Below, piece after piece: positions 43,425 to 51,769 of a DNA stretch of 64,000 nt. This DNA comes from JACVRW01 sp963734025 (GTDB lineage Bacteria; Actinomycetota; Thermoleophilia; Solirubrobacterales; Thermoleophilaceae). The stretch covers positions 27,680 to 91,679 of the forward strand of contig CAVTFR010000007.1 of the NCBI GenBank assembly GCA_963734025.1, in the 5' to 3' direction. A model generated the notes under the pieces. That model saw only the letters and a program-made list of their open reading frames with translations. It was not told the DNA's origin and did not search any database. The stretch's first letter is position 1. Each line of letters begins with the position of its first letter. Position numbers and translations under genes: made by a program.

Positions 43425-44951
43425 TCAGCCCTCGCCGCCGCCCTTGGGGAACTTGGGCAGGCCCTTGGGGCCCGCATCCTTCAGGATCATGTTCCAGAGC
43501 CGGCGCACCTGCCGAGGGTTGCTCGCGGCGACGTTGCGGGTCTCCCCGGGGTCCGCCTTGCGGTCGTAGAGGCGCAGGTCCTGGCGCTTGTTGCCGGCGA
43601 TCAGCAGCCAGCGGTCGTCGCCGGCGCTCACATAGGTGTTGTAGGAGGCGGTGCGGTAGCCGCGCTTCTTGTCCGGCCGCTTCCCGTCGAACACGGTCGA
43701 GAGGTTCACACCGTCCATGTCGTCCGGCACGTCGATGCCGGCGGCGCTCAGCACGGTCGGGCCGATGTCGTGGGTCGAGGCGTAGTAGGTGCTCACCGCG
43801 TTCTTCGCCTTGCGGGCCGGGTGGCGCATCATCAGCGGTACGTGGGTGAGTGCCTGGTGCATCTCCGAAAAGCGCTTGCCGACCCAGCCGTACTCACCGA
43901 GCAGGACGCCGTGATCCGAGACGAGCACCACGAGCGTGTTCTCGTCGAGACCCAGCCCGGCGAGCCTGTCGAGGAAGTGGCCGAGCCAGACGTCGACCAG
44001 CGTGACCTCGGCGGCGTAGAGCTGGCGCATTCGCCGCAAGACGCCCTGCGACAGGCCGAGCTCGCGCCACTGGCCGGCGGGCGTCGCGAACGGCTGTATC
44101 GGCTCAATCCCGTCGGGGCGCGGCGGGCCGTACATGTCGACAAGCCGGCGCGGTGCATCCCACGGCTCGTGGGCGTCGAACGAGTCGACCACGAGCGCAA
44201 ACGGCTGGCGCGCGCGGGCCCACTCGAGCCAGGCCATCCCCTGCGTGAAGACCTTCGCCGCGTTGAAGTCGTCCTCGTCGCGATCACGCGGGTTGATCGC
44301 GAGGTAGGTGGCCATCCGCGGCTCTGACTTGCCGTCGTCGATCGAGGCCGGCATGAAGTGGTCGACCTGCTTCTCCGGAACCTTGCGCTTCGGCTTCCTG
44401 CGCACCGGCACCTGGCCGTCGACGAGCTCGACGCGATCGAAGCGCGCCCGGAAGCGCTTGTGCACGGGAAGCAGCATGTGCGGGTTGTCCGTGACGTAGC
44501 CGGTGGTCCAGCCGTTGCGGCCGAGCACCTCGGTCCACATCTCGCCGTCGCTGCCGACGGGCTCCCAGCCCGGCTGCGCCGGCAGGTCGTCCCATTTCGG
44601 CTTCCAGCCGCGGAACGGGAACGTCCGGCGGCCGGCCATGATCGCCCGCCGCGCCGGGATCGTGGGCATCCCCTCGGGGTAGGCGTTCGTGAAGCGCACG
44701 CCCTCCCTCATCACCTTGACCATCGAACCCGTGCGGGCTCCGCCGCCGTAGATGTGGTCGGCGCGCAGGCTGTCCATCACCACCACGACGACGTTCATCG
44801 GGTTCGGGGGCGGTGCCGCCGTCGTCCGGGTCTGCTCTGTGGCGCCGGCCTCGCCGCCGGAGTCGCAGGCGCTCGCGCCCAGCAGCGCGATGCCGGCAGC
44901 ACCGGCGCCGCCGGCGCGGATCAGATCGCGACGGGTGAGGTCCGGCGACAC
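43425..44951 (-). CDS. Tat-exported sulfatase-fold hydrolase with Thr nucleophile
   Basis: 508 residues from GTG 44951. Twin-arginine signal (TRRDLIRAGG) with a lipobox (LLGASAC). Alkaline-phosphatase-superfamily domain at ~52-480: NVVVVVMDSLRADHIYGG (metal Asp60), PEGMPTIPARRAIMAGRR, VVDSFDAHEPWDAPRRLVD and VVLVSDHGVLLGEYGWVGKR (late metal site). The formylglycine site C/S-x-P-x-R reads T97-I-P-A-R, so it cannot be converted to formylglycine; Thr nucleophiles occur in phosphoryl transferases and phosphodiesterases of this fold. It is more likely a phosphodiesterase or phosphotransferase at the cell surface than a sulfatase. Confidence 0.88.
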   Translation of the reverse strand: MSPDLTRRDLIRAGGAGAAGIALLGASACDSGGEAGATEQTRTTAAPPPNPMNVVVVVMDSLRADHIYGGGARTGSMVKVMREGVRFTNAYPEGMPTIPARRAIMAGRRTFPFRGWKPKWDDLPAQPGWEPVGSDGEMWTEVLGRNGWTTGYVTDNPHMLLPVHKRFRARFDRVELVDGQVPVRRKPKRKVPEKQVDHFMPASIDDGKSEPRMATYLAINPRDRDEDDFNAAKVFTQGMAWLEWARARQPFALVVDSFDAHEPWDAPRRLVDMYGPPRPDGIEPIQPFATPAGQWRELGLSQGVLRRMRQLYAAEVTLVDVWLGHFLDRLAGLGLDENTLVVLVSDHGVLLGEYGWVGKRFSEMHQALTHVPLMMRHPARKAKNAVSTYYASTHDIGPTVLSAAGIDVPDDMDGVNLSTVFDGKRPDKKRGYRTASYNTYVSAGDDRWLLIAGNKRQDLRLYDRKADPGETRNVAASNPRQVRRLWNMILKDAGPKGLPKFPKGGGEG

Positions 44952-44959
44952 GGGTTTCT

Positions 44960-45178
44960 CTACCGGCCCCGGCCTATGTCGATCGGGCGGATTGCGTGCT
45001 CGTCCGGGAGTTTGGCGAGCACCTCGCGCGCGATCGCCTGCACGTCGCGCTCGTCATGCCCGAAGTCGTCCAGGTACGCCTTGAGCGCCGTCCAGGTGAT
45101 CTTCAGCTGGGCGGGCGTCAGGTCGAGCCGGTACGCGATGTCGTCCGGGCCGATCAGGTGGAGCTCGTCGTCAGGCAT
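44960..45178 (-). CDS. Small hypothetical protein
   Basis: 72 residues, soluble, from ATG 45178. MPDDELHLIGPDDIAYRLDL and TPAQLKITWTALKAYLDDFG then RDVQAIAREVLAKLPDEHAI make a helical protein without enzyme motifs. It lies 9 bases ahead of the sulfatase-fold gene on the same strand and 52 bases from the divergent EVE gene. The composition is protein-like, but no family is recognised. Confidence 0.65.
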   Translation of the reverse strand: MPDDELHLIGPDDIAYRLDLTPAQLKITWTALKAYLDDFGHDERDVQAIAREVLAKLPDEHAIRPIDIGRGR

Positions 45179-45230
45179 GCGGGCCAGAAGGGTACAAGGA
45201 GCGCTGGCGAGTCCCACTAACCTGTCGGCC

Positions 45231-45686
45231 GTGGCACGAACCTGGATTCTGACGGGCTCGCTCGACAACCTGCGCGCCACGCGCGAGCACGGCTTCCGGG
45301 TGATCGGGGCCAAGGAGGGCAGGCGTGGAATGGCCGAGCAGATCGAGCCGGGCGACACGATCGTGTTCTACGTCACGGGCGTCCAGGCCTTCGGCGGCAG
45401 CGTCCGTGTGACCGGCGAGATGTACGAGGACCGCGAGCGCATCTGGCCCGGCAAGCCGGGCAACCCCGACCCCTATCCGTGGCGCTTCGAGACCGAGCCC
45501 GAGATCGTGCTCGAGGAGCAGGAGTTCGTACCGGCGGTCGAGCTGGTGGGCCAGCTCGAGCACGCGTCCAAGTGGCCCGCCGCGCACTGGCCGCTCGCCT
45601 TCCAGGGGCAGCTCCGGACGGTCTCCGACGCGGACGCGGAGCTGCTCGAGCGCCGTCTGCGCGCGGGCGCTCAAAGCGCGGCGTGA
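45231..45686 (+). CDS. EVE-domain protein
   Basis: 151 residues from GTG 45231. It matches the EVE (PUA-like) fold: TWILTGSLDNLRATREHGFR, MAEQIEPGDTIVFYVTGVQA, GGSVRVTGEMYEDRERIWPG and EFVPAVELVGQLEHASKWPA. EVE domains recognise modified bases in DNA or RNA and occur in restriction and defence settings. Here no nuclease or methylase is near. It overlaps the next gene by GTGA. Confidence 0.85.
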   Translation: MARTWILTGSLDNLRATREHGFRVIGAKEGRRGMAEQIEPGDTIVFYVTGVQAFGGSVRVTGEMYEDRERIWPGKPGNPDPYPWRFETEPEIVLEEQEFVPAVELVGQLEHASKWPAAHWPLAFQGQLRTVSDADAELLERRLRAGAQSAA

Positions 45687-46090
45687 GCAGGGTCACCCGC
45701 GCCTTCCGGCTGCTGAACACCGAGCAGAAGGCGGCGGCCGCCGCGGCGGTGCTGCTCGCGGTCAGCACGTTCGGCCCCTTCTCGTTCGTCGAGCTCGCAG
45801 AGCTCCTGATCGCGGCCGGCGTGCTCGCCCTGCTGTTCGCGCGCGCCGAGGGCCAGAGCTTCCATCTCCCCTTCGGCGACGGCACGATCATCGCCACCGC
45901 GGGCGTGTGGGCGGGCGTGCTGATCGTCGCGCGGCTCTTCGACCGCTCGCTCGGCCAGAACCTGCTGGCGCTCGCCTGCGCAGCGATCCTGTTCCTGGCG
46001 GGGGCGCGCGAGCGCGCGAAGCACCCGGCGGACGACATCCCGCAACAGCCGTCGGCTAAGCCGCCGGCGGAATCGCCTGACGGAACCTGA
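45683..46090 (+). CDS. Four-helix membrane protein
   Basis: 135 residues from GTG 45683, overlapping the EVE stop. Helices: AAAAAVLLAVSTFGPFSFV, LAELLIAAGVLALLFA, IIATAGVWAGVLIVARLF and LLALACAAILFLAG, then a polar tail (PADDIPQQPSAKPP). No family recognised. Its last 35 bases overlap the convergent FAD oxidase gene. Confidence 0.7.
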   Translation: MSRVTRAFRLLNTEQKAAAAAAVLLAVSTFGPFSFVELAELLIAAGVLALLFARAEGQSFHLPFGDGTIIATAGVWAGVLIVARLFDRSLGQNLLALACAAILFLAGARERAKHPADDIPQQPSAKPPAESPDGT

Positions 46091-47567
46091 AGCGGAAGTC
46101 CGGGTCGACCTGCTTCTTGATCTGGCGCAGGCGCGGCAGGTTGCCCGCGTAGTACGCGCGCGCCCAGCCGGGGAGTTGCGGGTCGATGTAGTTCTGGTAG
46201 GCCTGACCGGACGCGAACGGCCGTAGCGCGCGCCAGACGCCGTTGATCCAGGCGTTCGCGGCGCCGCCGCCGGAGCCGCTGAAGTAGGCGTCGTACTGGA
46301 GCGAGAACAGCATGTCGCGGTGGACGAAGGCCGTTGCGTCGGCCGCGGGCCGGTTGTAGGCGCCTCCGTAAGCGTCGAGCAGCAGCGCGCCCGAGCCGGC
46401 ACCGCTGCGCTGGCGGCGCTCGATCCAGTCGATCATCGTTGCGCGCGCCCGCGCCGAGAGCGCCCGGTCGAAGTAGTCGGACTTGGCATAGAAGCTCGTG
46501 CGGGGCATCGTGCCGCCCGGGAAGGTGCCGACCGTGTGGCAGGCCGTGAAGCCCTCCTGCAGGCAGCCCGCCCAGCGCAGCATCAGCGACATGTAGCTCG
46601 CGCTGCCCACGCTGACACGCGCGCCGCTGACGCGCGCGAGCGGCCGGATCAGGCGGCGCAGCTTCGCGGGCGAGCCGAAGAACTGGCCGAGCGCGGTCAC
46701 CGCCGGGCCGCCCGAGCCGGTGCCGAGCGAGCAGATCGAGGTGAGCGTGGGCGGCGCGTGCGGAGCGAAGGCCTGCCAGGCCGCCAGCACCTGGCTCGCC
46801 TGCGACCAGGGGAAGGAGATGAAGAACCAGGCCGCCCCGCGCGTGCGGTGTGTCTCCATGGTGAGGCTGGTGACGATGCCGAAGTTGCCCCCGCCCCCTC
46901 CCTGGCAGGCCCAGAAGAGGTCCTCGTCGCTGCCGGCGGTCACCTGGCGGATGCGCCCGTCAGCCGTGACGATCGTGACCGCGCGGATGTTGTCCGTCAT
47001 GAGGCCCCAGCGCCTGCCGGCGAGCCCGTGGCCTCCGCCGAGCGCCAGCCCCGCGACGCCGACCGACGGGCAGGAGCCGCCGGGCACCGTGAGCCCGCGG
47101 CGCGCGAGCGAGGAGTACATGTCGATCAGCTGCGTCCCGGCGCCGAGCGTCGCGCGCCCGTTCGACACGCGCACCCCGTTCATGCGCGAGAGGTCGACGA
47201 CGACACCGTTTGCCGTCGTCGAGTAGCCGGCGTAGCTGTGGCCGCCCGAGCGTGCCACGACGTTCACGTCGAAGCGGTTCGCCCAACGCACCACCGCCGC
47301 CACGTCCTGGGTGCTCGCCGCCTGCACCACCGCGTCCGGTCGCGTGCCGTCGTAGCGCAGGTTGTAGACGAGCCGCGCTTTGTTGTAGCCAGGGGTGCGC
47401 GGGAGGAAGACCTTGCCGCGGACCGCCGAGCGGAGCGCCCTGGCGGCTTGCGGCGAAAGCGACGACGCATCGCCGAGCACCCCGGCCCCCGCCTGGCCGG
47501 GGACCGTCAGCGCAAGCGCTGCCCCCGCGGCGCCTGAGAGGAATTCGCGACGGTCGAGCCGGGCCAC
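46056..47567 (-). CDS. Tat-exported bicovalent FAD-linked oxidase (BBE type)
   Basis: 503 residues from GTG 47567. Twin-arginine signal DRREFLSGAAGAALALTVPG. FAD-binding PCMH domain with VVARSGGHSYAGYS (His110) and VPGGSCPSVGVAGLALGGGH (Cys166), the two attachment sites of bicovalent flavin in berberine-bridge-type oxidases. A C-terminal BBE motif region (PGWARAYYAGNLPRLRQIKK; VDPDFRFRFRQAIP) completes the fold. Such enzymes oxidise sugars, alcohols or alkaloid-like compounds with O2 outside the cytoplasm. Substrate unknown. Confidence 0.92.
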   Translation of the reverse strand: MARLDRREFLSGAAGAALALTVPGQAGAGVLGDASSLSPQAARALRSAVRGKVFLPRTPGYNKARLVYNLRYDGTRPDAVVQAASTQDVAAVVRWANRFDVNVVARSGGHSYAGYSTTANGVVVDLSRMNGVRVSNGRATLGAGTQLIDMYSSLARRGLTVPGGSCPSVGVAGLALGGGHGLAGRRWGLMTDNIRAVTIVTADGRIRQVTAGSDEDLFWACQGGGGGNFGIVTSLTMETHRTRGAAWFFISFPWSQASQVLAAWQAFAPHAPPTLTSICSLGTGSGGPAVTALGQFFGSPAKLRRLIRPLARVSGARVSVGSASYMSLMLRWAGCLQEGFTACHTVGTFPGGTMPRTSFYAKSDYFDRALSARARATMIDWIERRQRSGAGSGALLLDAYGGAYNRPAADATAFVHRDMLFSLQYDAYFSGSGGGAANAWINGVWRALRPFASGQAYQNYIDPQLPGWARAYYAGNLPRLRQIKKQVDPDFRFRFRQAIPPAA

Positions 47568-47576
47568 CCGGCGACT

Positions 47577-49208
47577 CTAACCGGGGCCGGCCGGGACCGT
47601 CTGAATCTCGCCGGTGTCCCAGTCGCAGGGGGACTGGCGCGCCCCCTCGCGGGTCACCCCGACGAGCTGGCCGCCGGGGCACTCCTCGGCCTCGACGCGG
47701 CGGCGAGGGTTGACGATCCCGATCAGCCCGAGGGTGCCCCCGAGCGCGACCAGCACCGTAGCGATACCGATGCCCACGTGGAAGGCGTCCACCGAGGCGT
47801 TCTGGGACGCCTCGGTCACCTCGGCCTGCTCCGCCGGCGGCAGCCCCGGCACGACGACCTCAGCCAGCGGCTGGCGCTTCGCATCCTCTATCGCGGCCTC
47901 CAGCTGCGGATTTCCTTGCGCGCGCGGACCCAGCTCCTCGTCGAGGTTCGACCCGAACGACGCGGCCACGATCGCCCCGACCCCGGCGATCGCCACGAGG
48001 CTGGCAACGCGCGCAATCGCGTTGTTGACCCCCGACGCGATGCCGGCGTTGCTTTCGTCGGCGTCTGCGAGCACGGTGGCCGTGAGCGGGGCGACCGTCA
48101 TCGACAGCCCGATCGCGAAGATCAAGAGACCGGGCAGCAGGTCGCTCACGTAGTCGACGTCGGCGTCCAGGCGCAGGAACCAGGCCAGCCCGAGCGCGGC
48201 GACCAGCGGCCCGACTCCCATGAAGAAGCGCGGCCCGTGGCGGTCGGCCATCATCCCGAAGCGGGTCGAGAACGCGAACATGACGAGCGTCACCGGGATG
48301 CTCGCTGCGCCGGCCTCCAGCGCGTTGTAACCCGCCACCTGCTGGAGGAACAGGACGAGGAAGAAGAACAGCAGCCCTAGGCCCCCGTACATCGAGAAGG
48401 TCTCGATGTTGCCGATCGCGAAGTTGCGCCGCCGGAAGAGGCCGAGTGGCAGCATCGGATGCTCTGTGCGCGCCTCCCAGACGATGAAGGAGGCGAACAG
48501 GGCCGCGCCGATGATCAGGGAGAGGAAGACGGCCGGGTCGTTCCAGCCGCGCAGCGGCTGCTCGATCAGCCCGAAGGTCATCCCCGCGAGCCCGAGCGCG
48601 CACAGCGTCGCCCCCACCACGTCGACGCGGGCGTTCGGGTCGCGCTCGCGGCCTTCGGGCACGGCCCGGAAGACGATGAAGAGCGTGAGCAGGACGATCG
48701 GGATGTTGATCGCGAAGATCCAGCGCCACGAGGCGCTGTCGACGAGCTGGCCGCCGATCAGAGGCCCGAGCACCGTGCCGATGCCGCCCCAGGCGGTCCA
48801 GGCGCCGACCGCCTTGCCGCGCTCGTCCGGAGGGAACACCGCAACGATCACGGCCAGCGCCGCCGGCGTCAGGATTGCGCCGGAGATGCCCTGGAGCGCC
48901 CGGGCCGCCACCAGCAGCTCGATCGTCGGCGCGAGCGCGCACAGGAGCGAGGTCACGCCGAAGCCGGCTACGCCAAGGACGAACATGCGCCGCTCGCCGA
49001 ACAGGTCGCCGAGCGAGCCGCCGATCAGGAGCAGCGAGCTGAGCGTGACGAGATAGGCGTTCGAGGTCCACTGCTGGCCCGCGAGCCCACCGCCGAGGTC
49101 GTCCGCGATCGCGGGCAGCGCGACGTTGACCACGGTCGAGTCGACCGTGACGACGGTCGTGCCGAGGATCGCGGCTACGAGGACGAGCCGCTTCTCAGCG
49201 CTCGTCAT
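47577..49208 (-). CDS. MFS drug exporter, DHA2 (14-helix) family
   Basis: 543 residues with about 14 helices. N-terminal TVVTVDSTVVNVALPAIADD is the typical DHA2 motif D1; GSLGDLFGERRMFVLGVAGF is motif A; LVAARALQGISGAILTPAAL and PLIGGQLVDSASWRWIFAIN (motif C region) follow. It should export amphipathic compounds by proton antiport. The C-terminal tail has two Cys (EECPGG; SPCDWD). It stands 9 bases upstream of the FAD oxidase gene, so the two may be co-transcribed. Confidence 0.93.
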   Translation of the reverse strand: MTSAEKRLVLVAAILGTTVVTVDSTVVNVALPAIADDLGGGLAGQQWTSNAYLVTLSSLLLIGGSLGDLFGERRMFVLGVAGFGVTSLLCALAPTIELLVAARALQGISGAILTPAALAVIVAVFPPDERGKAVGAWTAWGGIGTVLGPLIGGQLVDSASWRWIFAINIPIVLLTLFIVFRAVPEGRERDPNARVDVVGATLCALGLAGMTFGLIEQPLRGWNDPAVFLSLIIGAALFASFIVWEARTEHPMLPLGLFRRRNFAIGNIETFSMYGGLGLLFFFLVLFLQQVAGYNALEAGAASIPVTLVMFAFSTRFGMMADRHGPRFFMGVGPLVAALGLAWFLRLDADVDYVSDLLPGLLIFAIGLSMTVAPLTATVLADADESNAGIASGVNNAIARVASLVAIAGVGAIVAASFGSNLDEELGPRAQGNPQLEAAIEDAKRQPLAEVVVPGLPPAEQAEVTEASQNASVDAFHVGIGIATVLVALGGTLGLIGIVNPRRRVEAEECPGGQLVGVTREGARQSPCDWDTGEIQTVPAGPG

Positions 49209-49217
49209 CGCAGCACC

Positions 49218-50318
49218 CTAGGACGGTGCGGCACCGTTGACGGAGTCGGCGGAGCGCGGCGCGGGCCCCACGTACTGCGCGCTCGGCCGGATCAGCCTGC
49301 CCTCGCGCTTCTGCTCCATGATGTGCGCCGACCAGCCCGCCACGCGCGCGGACGAGAACATCGGTGTGAACAGGCCGGGCGGCACATCCGCGAAGTCGAG
49401 CACGACCGCCGACCAGAACTCGACGTTCGTGGCCAGCACGCGGTCCGGCTTGCGAGCGGCGAGCTCGGCCAGGGCGGCCTCCTCGAGCTTCTCGGCCACT
49501 TCGAGCCGCGGCGCGCCGATCTCGCGCGCCGTCCGGCGCAGCACCCGTGCCCGCGGGTCCTCTGCGCGGTAGACGCGGTGGCCGAAGCCCATCAGCCGCT
49601 CGCCGCGGTCGAGAGCGTCCTTGACCCAGCGCTCCGCATCGCCGGCGGCGGCGACCTCGTCGAGCATATGCAGCACGCGCGAGGGGGCCCCGCCGTGCAG
49701 CGGCCCTGACAGCCCGCCCACCGCGGCGGACAGCGCCGCAGCCACGTCGGCCCCGGTCGACGCCACCACGCGCGCCGTGAAGGTCGAGGCGTTCATGCCG
49801 TGCTCGGCCGCGGAGATCCAGTAGGCGTCGATCGCCTTGACGTGGCGCGGGTCGGCCTCGCCACGCCAGCGGATCAGGAAGCGCTCGGGGATCGACCGCG
49901 CCTTGTCGATCTCGCGCTGCGGGATCGGCGGGTGGCCGACGCCGCGTGCAGACTGCGCCACGAAAGACAGGGCCATCACCGAGACGCGCGCCAGGTCGGC
50001 CCTGGCCTGCTCGTCGGAGATATCGATCAGCTGGCGGAGGCCCCACTCAGGCGCAAGCATCGCGAGCGCAGCCTGGAGGTCGACGCGCGGGTCGCCCGTG
50101 CGGACCGTCAGAGGATACGGCTCGGCCGGCGGCAGCCCCGGCTCGTAGAAGCCGTCCACGAGCAGTCCCCAGACCTTCTCGAAGGGCACGTTGCCGACGA
50201 GCTCCTCGATGTCGACCCCGCGGTAGCGAAGGGCGCCGCCCTCACGGTCCGGCTCGGCGATGGTGGTGTCGAACGCCTTCACACCTTCAAGCCCCGAGGG
50301 GACCTCGATGAGGCTCAT
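49218..50318 (-). CDS. Citrate synthase
   Basis: 366 residues, the short type-II bacterial/archaeal form. EGGALRYRGVDIEELVGNVP, a central region with AAEHGMNASTFTARVVASTG (His of the family), SGPLHGGAPSRVLHMLDE (substrate His), ERLMGFGHRVYRAEDPRA (catalytic His) and VEFWSAVVLDFADVPPGLF (catalytic Asp). Condenses oxaloacetate and acetyl-CoA. Could also be a 2-methylcitrate synthase, which cannot be separated by eye. Its ATG overlaps the MOSC stop (ATGA). Confidence 0.93.
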   Translation of the reverse strand: MSLIEVPSGLEGVKAFDTTIAEPDREGGALRYRGVDIEELVGNVPFEKVWGLLVDGFYEPGLPPAEPYPLTVRTGDPRVDLQAALAMLAPEWGLRQLIDISDEQARADLARVSVMALSFVAQSARGVGHPPIPQREIDKARSIPERFLIRWRGEADPRHVKAIDAYWISAAEHGMNASTFTARVVASTGADVAAALSAAVGGLSGPLHGGAPSRVLHMLDEVAAAGDAERWVKDALDRGERLMGFGHRVYRAEDPRARVLRRTAREIGAPRLEVAEKLEEAALAELAARKPDRVLATNVEFWSAVVLDFADVPPGLFTPMFSSARVAGWSAHIMEQKREGRLIRPSAQYVGPAPRSADSVNGAAPS

Positions 50319-50758
50319 TCGCTCCCTCCCAGAGCCGAGACTTCGACCGTGTCGCCGACGACGATGCGCCCGCCGCCCACGATGTCCGCCCGCAGGCCGC
50401 CGCGGTGGACAAGGCCGCGCAGGACACCATGCTCGGTCAGCGACTGGAGATGGTTGCAGGGCTCGCAGAGCTCGGCGCCCTCGAGCTCGACCGAGCCGAC
50501 CATGAAGCGCTTGCCGACCAGCCCGTTCAAGTCGATGCCGCGCGTGAGCACCTGTCGGCGCGAGGCCTCGTGCGAGAGGTCGATGCCCGTGTCGGCACGC
50601 AGGCCCTCGAGTGCCTCGGCCTGGATGAGGGTCACGTCACCGGCGTCGCCGTAGCGGTCGCCCCTGACTCCACGCTCGCTTACCTCGACCTCCTCCACCG
50701 CCGCCGGGAGCTCGCTCTCGTGCGCGCTGACGGCGATCCTCTCCACCGAGCCTGGCAT
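50315..50758 (-). CDS. MOSC-domain protein
   Basis: 147 residues from ATG 50758. VERIAVSAHESELPAAVEEV, GVRGDRYGDAGDVTLIQAEA, ASRRQVLTRGIDLNGLVGKR and the conserved Cys region ELCEPCNHLQSLTEHGVL characterise a small MOSC domain, which carries or transfers sulfur in molybdenum cofactor chemistry. No other Mo-cofactor gene is near. It lies 22 bases from the divergent O-methyltransferase and is coupled to citrate synthase by overlap, a pairing with no evident logic. Confidence 0.88.
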   Translation of the reverse strand: MPGSVERIAVSAHESELPAAVEEVEVSERGVRGDRYGDAGDVTLIQAEALEGLRADTGIDLSHEASRRQVLTRGIDLNGLVGKRFMVGSVELEGAELCEPCNHLQSLTEHGVLRGLVHRGGLRADIVGGGRIVVGDTVEVSALGGSE

Positions 50759-50780
50759 CGCCCCAGGGTACATTGCGCCG

Positions 50781-51428
50781 ATGGCAATCCTCGACGAGAA
50801 CGTCAAGCGCTACCTCACGAAACTGCGCCCCGAACGCTCGGAGCTGATGGCCGAGATGGAGGGCGTGGCGGAACGCGACTCCGTGCCGATCGTCGAGTGG
50901 GAGACCGGCCGTTTCCTCGCCGTGCTGTGCCGGGCGCTCGACCCGATCGTGCTCGAGGTCGGCACCGCGATCGGATACTCGACCCTGCACATGGCCGAAC
51001 AGCTCTCGTCGGGCCGCATCGTGACGCTCGAGCGCGACCCCGAGCGCGCCTCCCAGGCGCGCGCCTACCTCGAGCGGGGCGGGGTGGCGGACAAGGTAGA
51101 GCTGATCGAGGGCGACGCTCTCGAGACGATCCCCGGGCTCTCCGGGCCCTTCGGGCTGCTGTTCGTCGACGCCAGCAAGGGCGAGTACACGCGCTACATC
51201 GAGCTGGCCGAGACGCTGGTCACGGAACGCTGCGTGCTCGTCGTCGACAACCTGCTGATGAGTGGCGAGGCCGCGCTGCCGGAGGGCGCCGCCACGCAGT
51301 GGAACCCCGGCTCGCTGAGCGCCGCGCGGACGCTCAACTCGGACCTTCTGAACAGCGACCGCTGGGTCGCCTGCGTGCTCCCCGTGGGCGACGGGATCGG
51401 CTTCGGCGCCCGCCGCGACGCGCCCTGA
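50781..51428 (+). CDS. SAM-dependent O-methyltransferase (COMT/PF01596 type)
   Basis: 215 residues. VPIVEWETGRFLAVLCRAL, the SAM loop IVLEVGTAIGYSTLHMAEQL, GRIVTLERDPERASQARAYL, LLFVDASKGEYTRYIELAE (metal Asp) and VLVVDNLLMSGEAALPEG (second metal Asp and Asn) mark the class I, divalent-metal O-methyltransferase family. Likely methylates a catechol-like small molecule. A paired hairpin follows. Confidence 0.9.
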   Translation: MAILDENVKRYLTKLRPERSELMAEMEGVAERDSVPIVEWETGRFLAVLCRALDPIVLEVGTAIGYSTLHMAEQLSSGRIVTLERDPERASQARAYLERGGVADKVELIEGDALETIPGLSGPFGLLFVDASKGEYTRYIELAETLVTERCVLVVDNLLMSGEAALPEGAATQWNPGSLSAARTLNSDLLNSDRWVACVLPVGDGIGFGARRDAP

Positions 51429-51471
51429 AGGCGCTGCTCGCCGCCTCCCTCGGCCTGCCGTGCTACCGGCC

Positions 51472-51502
51472 CGACTTGGTGTCGTGAGACGACCTCAAGT
51501 CG
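51472..51502. terminator. Two-tier hairpin between convergent genes
   Basis: CGACTTG (51472-51478) pairs with CAAGTCG (51496-51502) and, inside 2-nt bulges, GTCGT (51481-51485) pairs with ACGAC (51489-51493) around GAG. It lies between the convergent O-methyltransferase and small membrane protein genes and can terminate both. Confidence 0.55.
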
Positions 51503-51515
51503 TACCGGTGGCCGG

Positions 51516-51749
51516 TTACCCATAGCGACCCACCGCCAGCGCGAACACCACCGTTCCAACCATCACCACGGCGATCCCGATCGCCACCAGCACCCTTGAG
51601 CTGATGATGTGACCGAGCAGGCCGATCGCGAATCCGCCACCCATCAGCAGGAAGCACCAGGTGAGCAGGGACTCGAGATCGCCCGGTCCCTCGTCGCCGA
51701 GGCCAGGCAGGTCCGGGATCTGGGCGACGAGGGCCGCGAGCAAGGGCAC
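51516..51749 (-). CDS. Small two-helix membrane protein
   Basis: 77 residues from GTG 51749. Starts MPLLAALVAQIPDLPGLG, then LLTWCFLLMGGGFAIGLLGH and SRVLVAIGIAVVMVGTVVFA form two membrane helices. Divergent from and 20 bases before the MoxR gene. No family recognised; the hydrophobic pattern supports a real gene. Confidence 0.65.
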   Translation of the reverse strand: MPLLAALVAQIPDLPGLGDEGPGDLESLLTWCFLLMGGGFAIGLLGHIISSRVLVAIGIAVVMVGTVVFALAVGRYG

Positions 51750-51769
51750 GAAAGTATCCTTGGCCGTTC

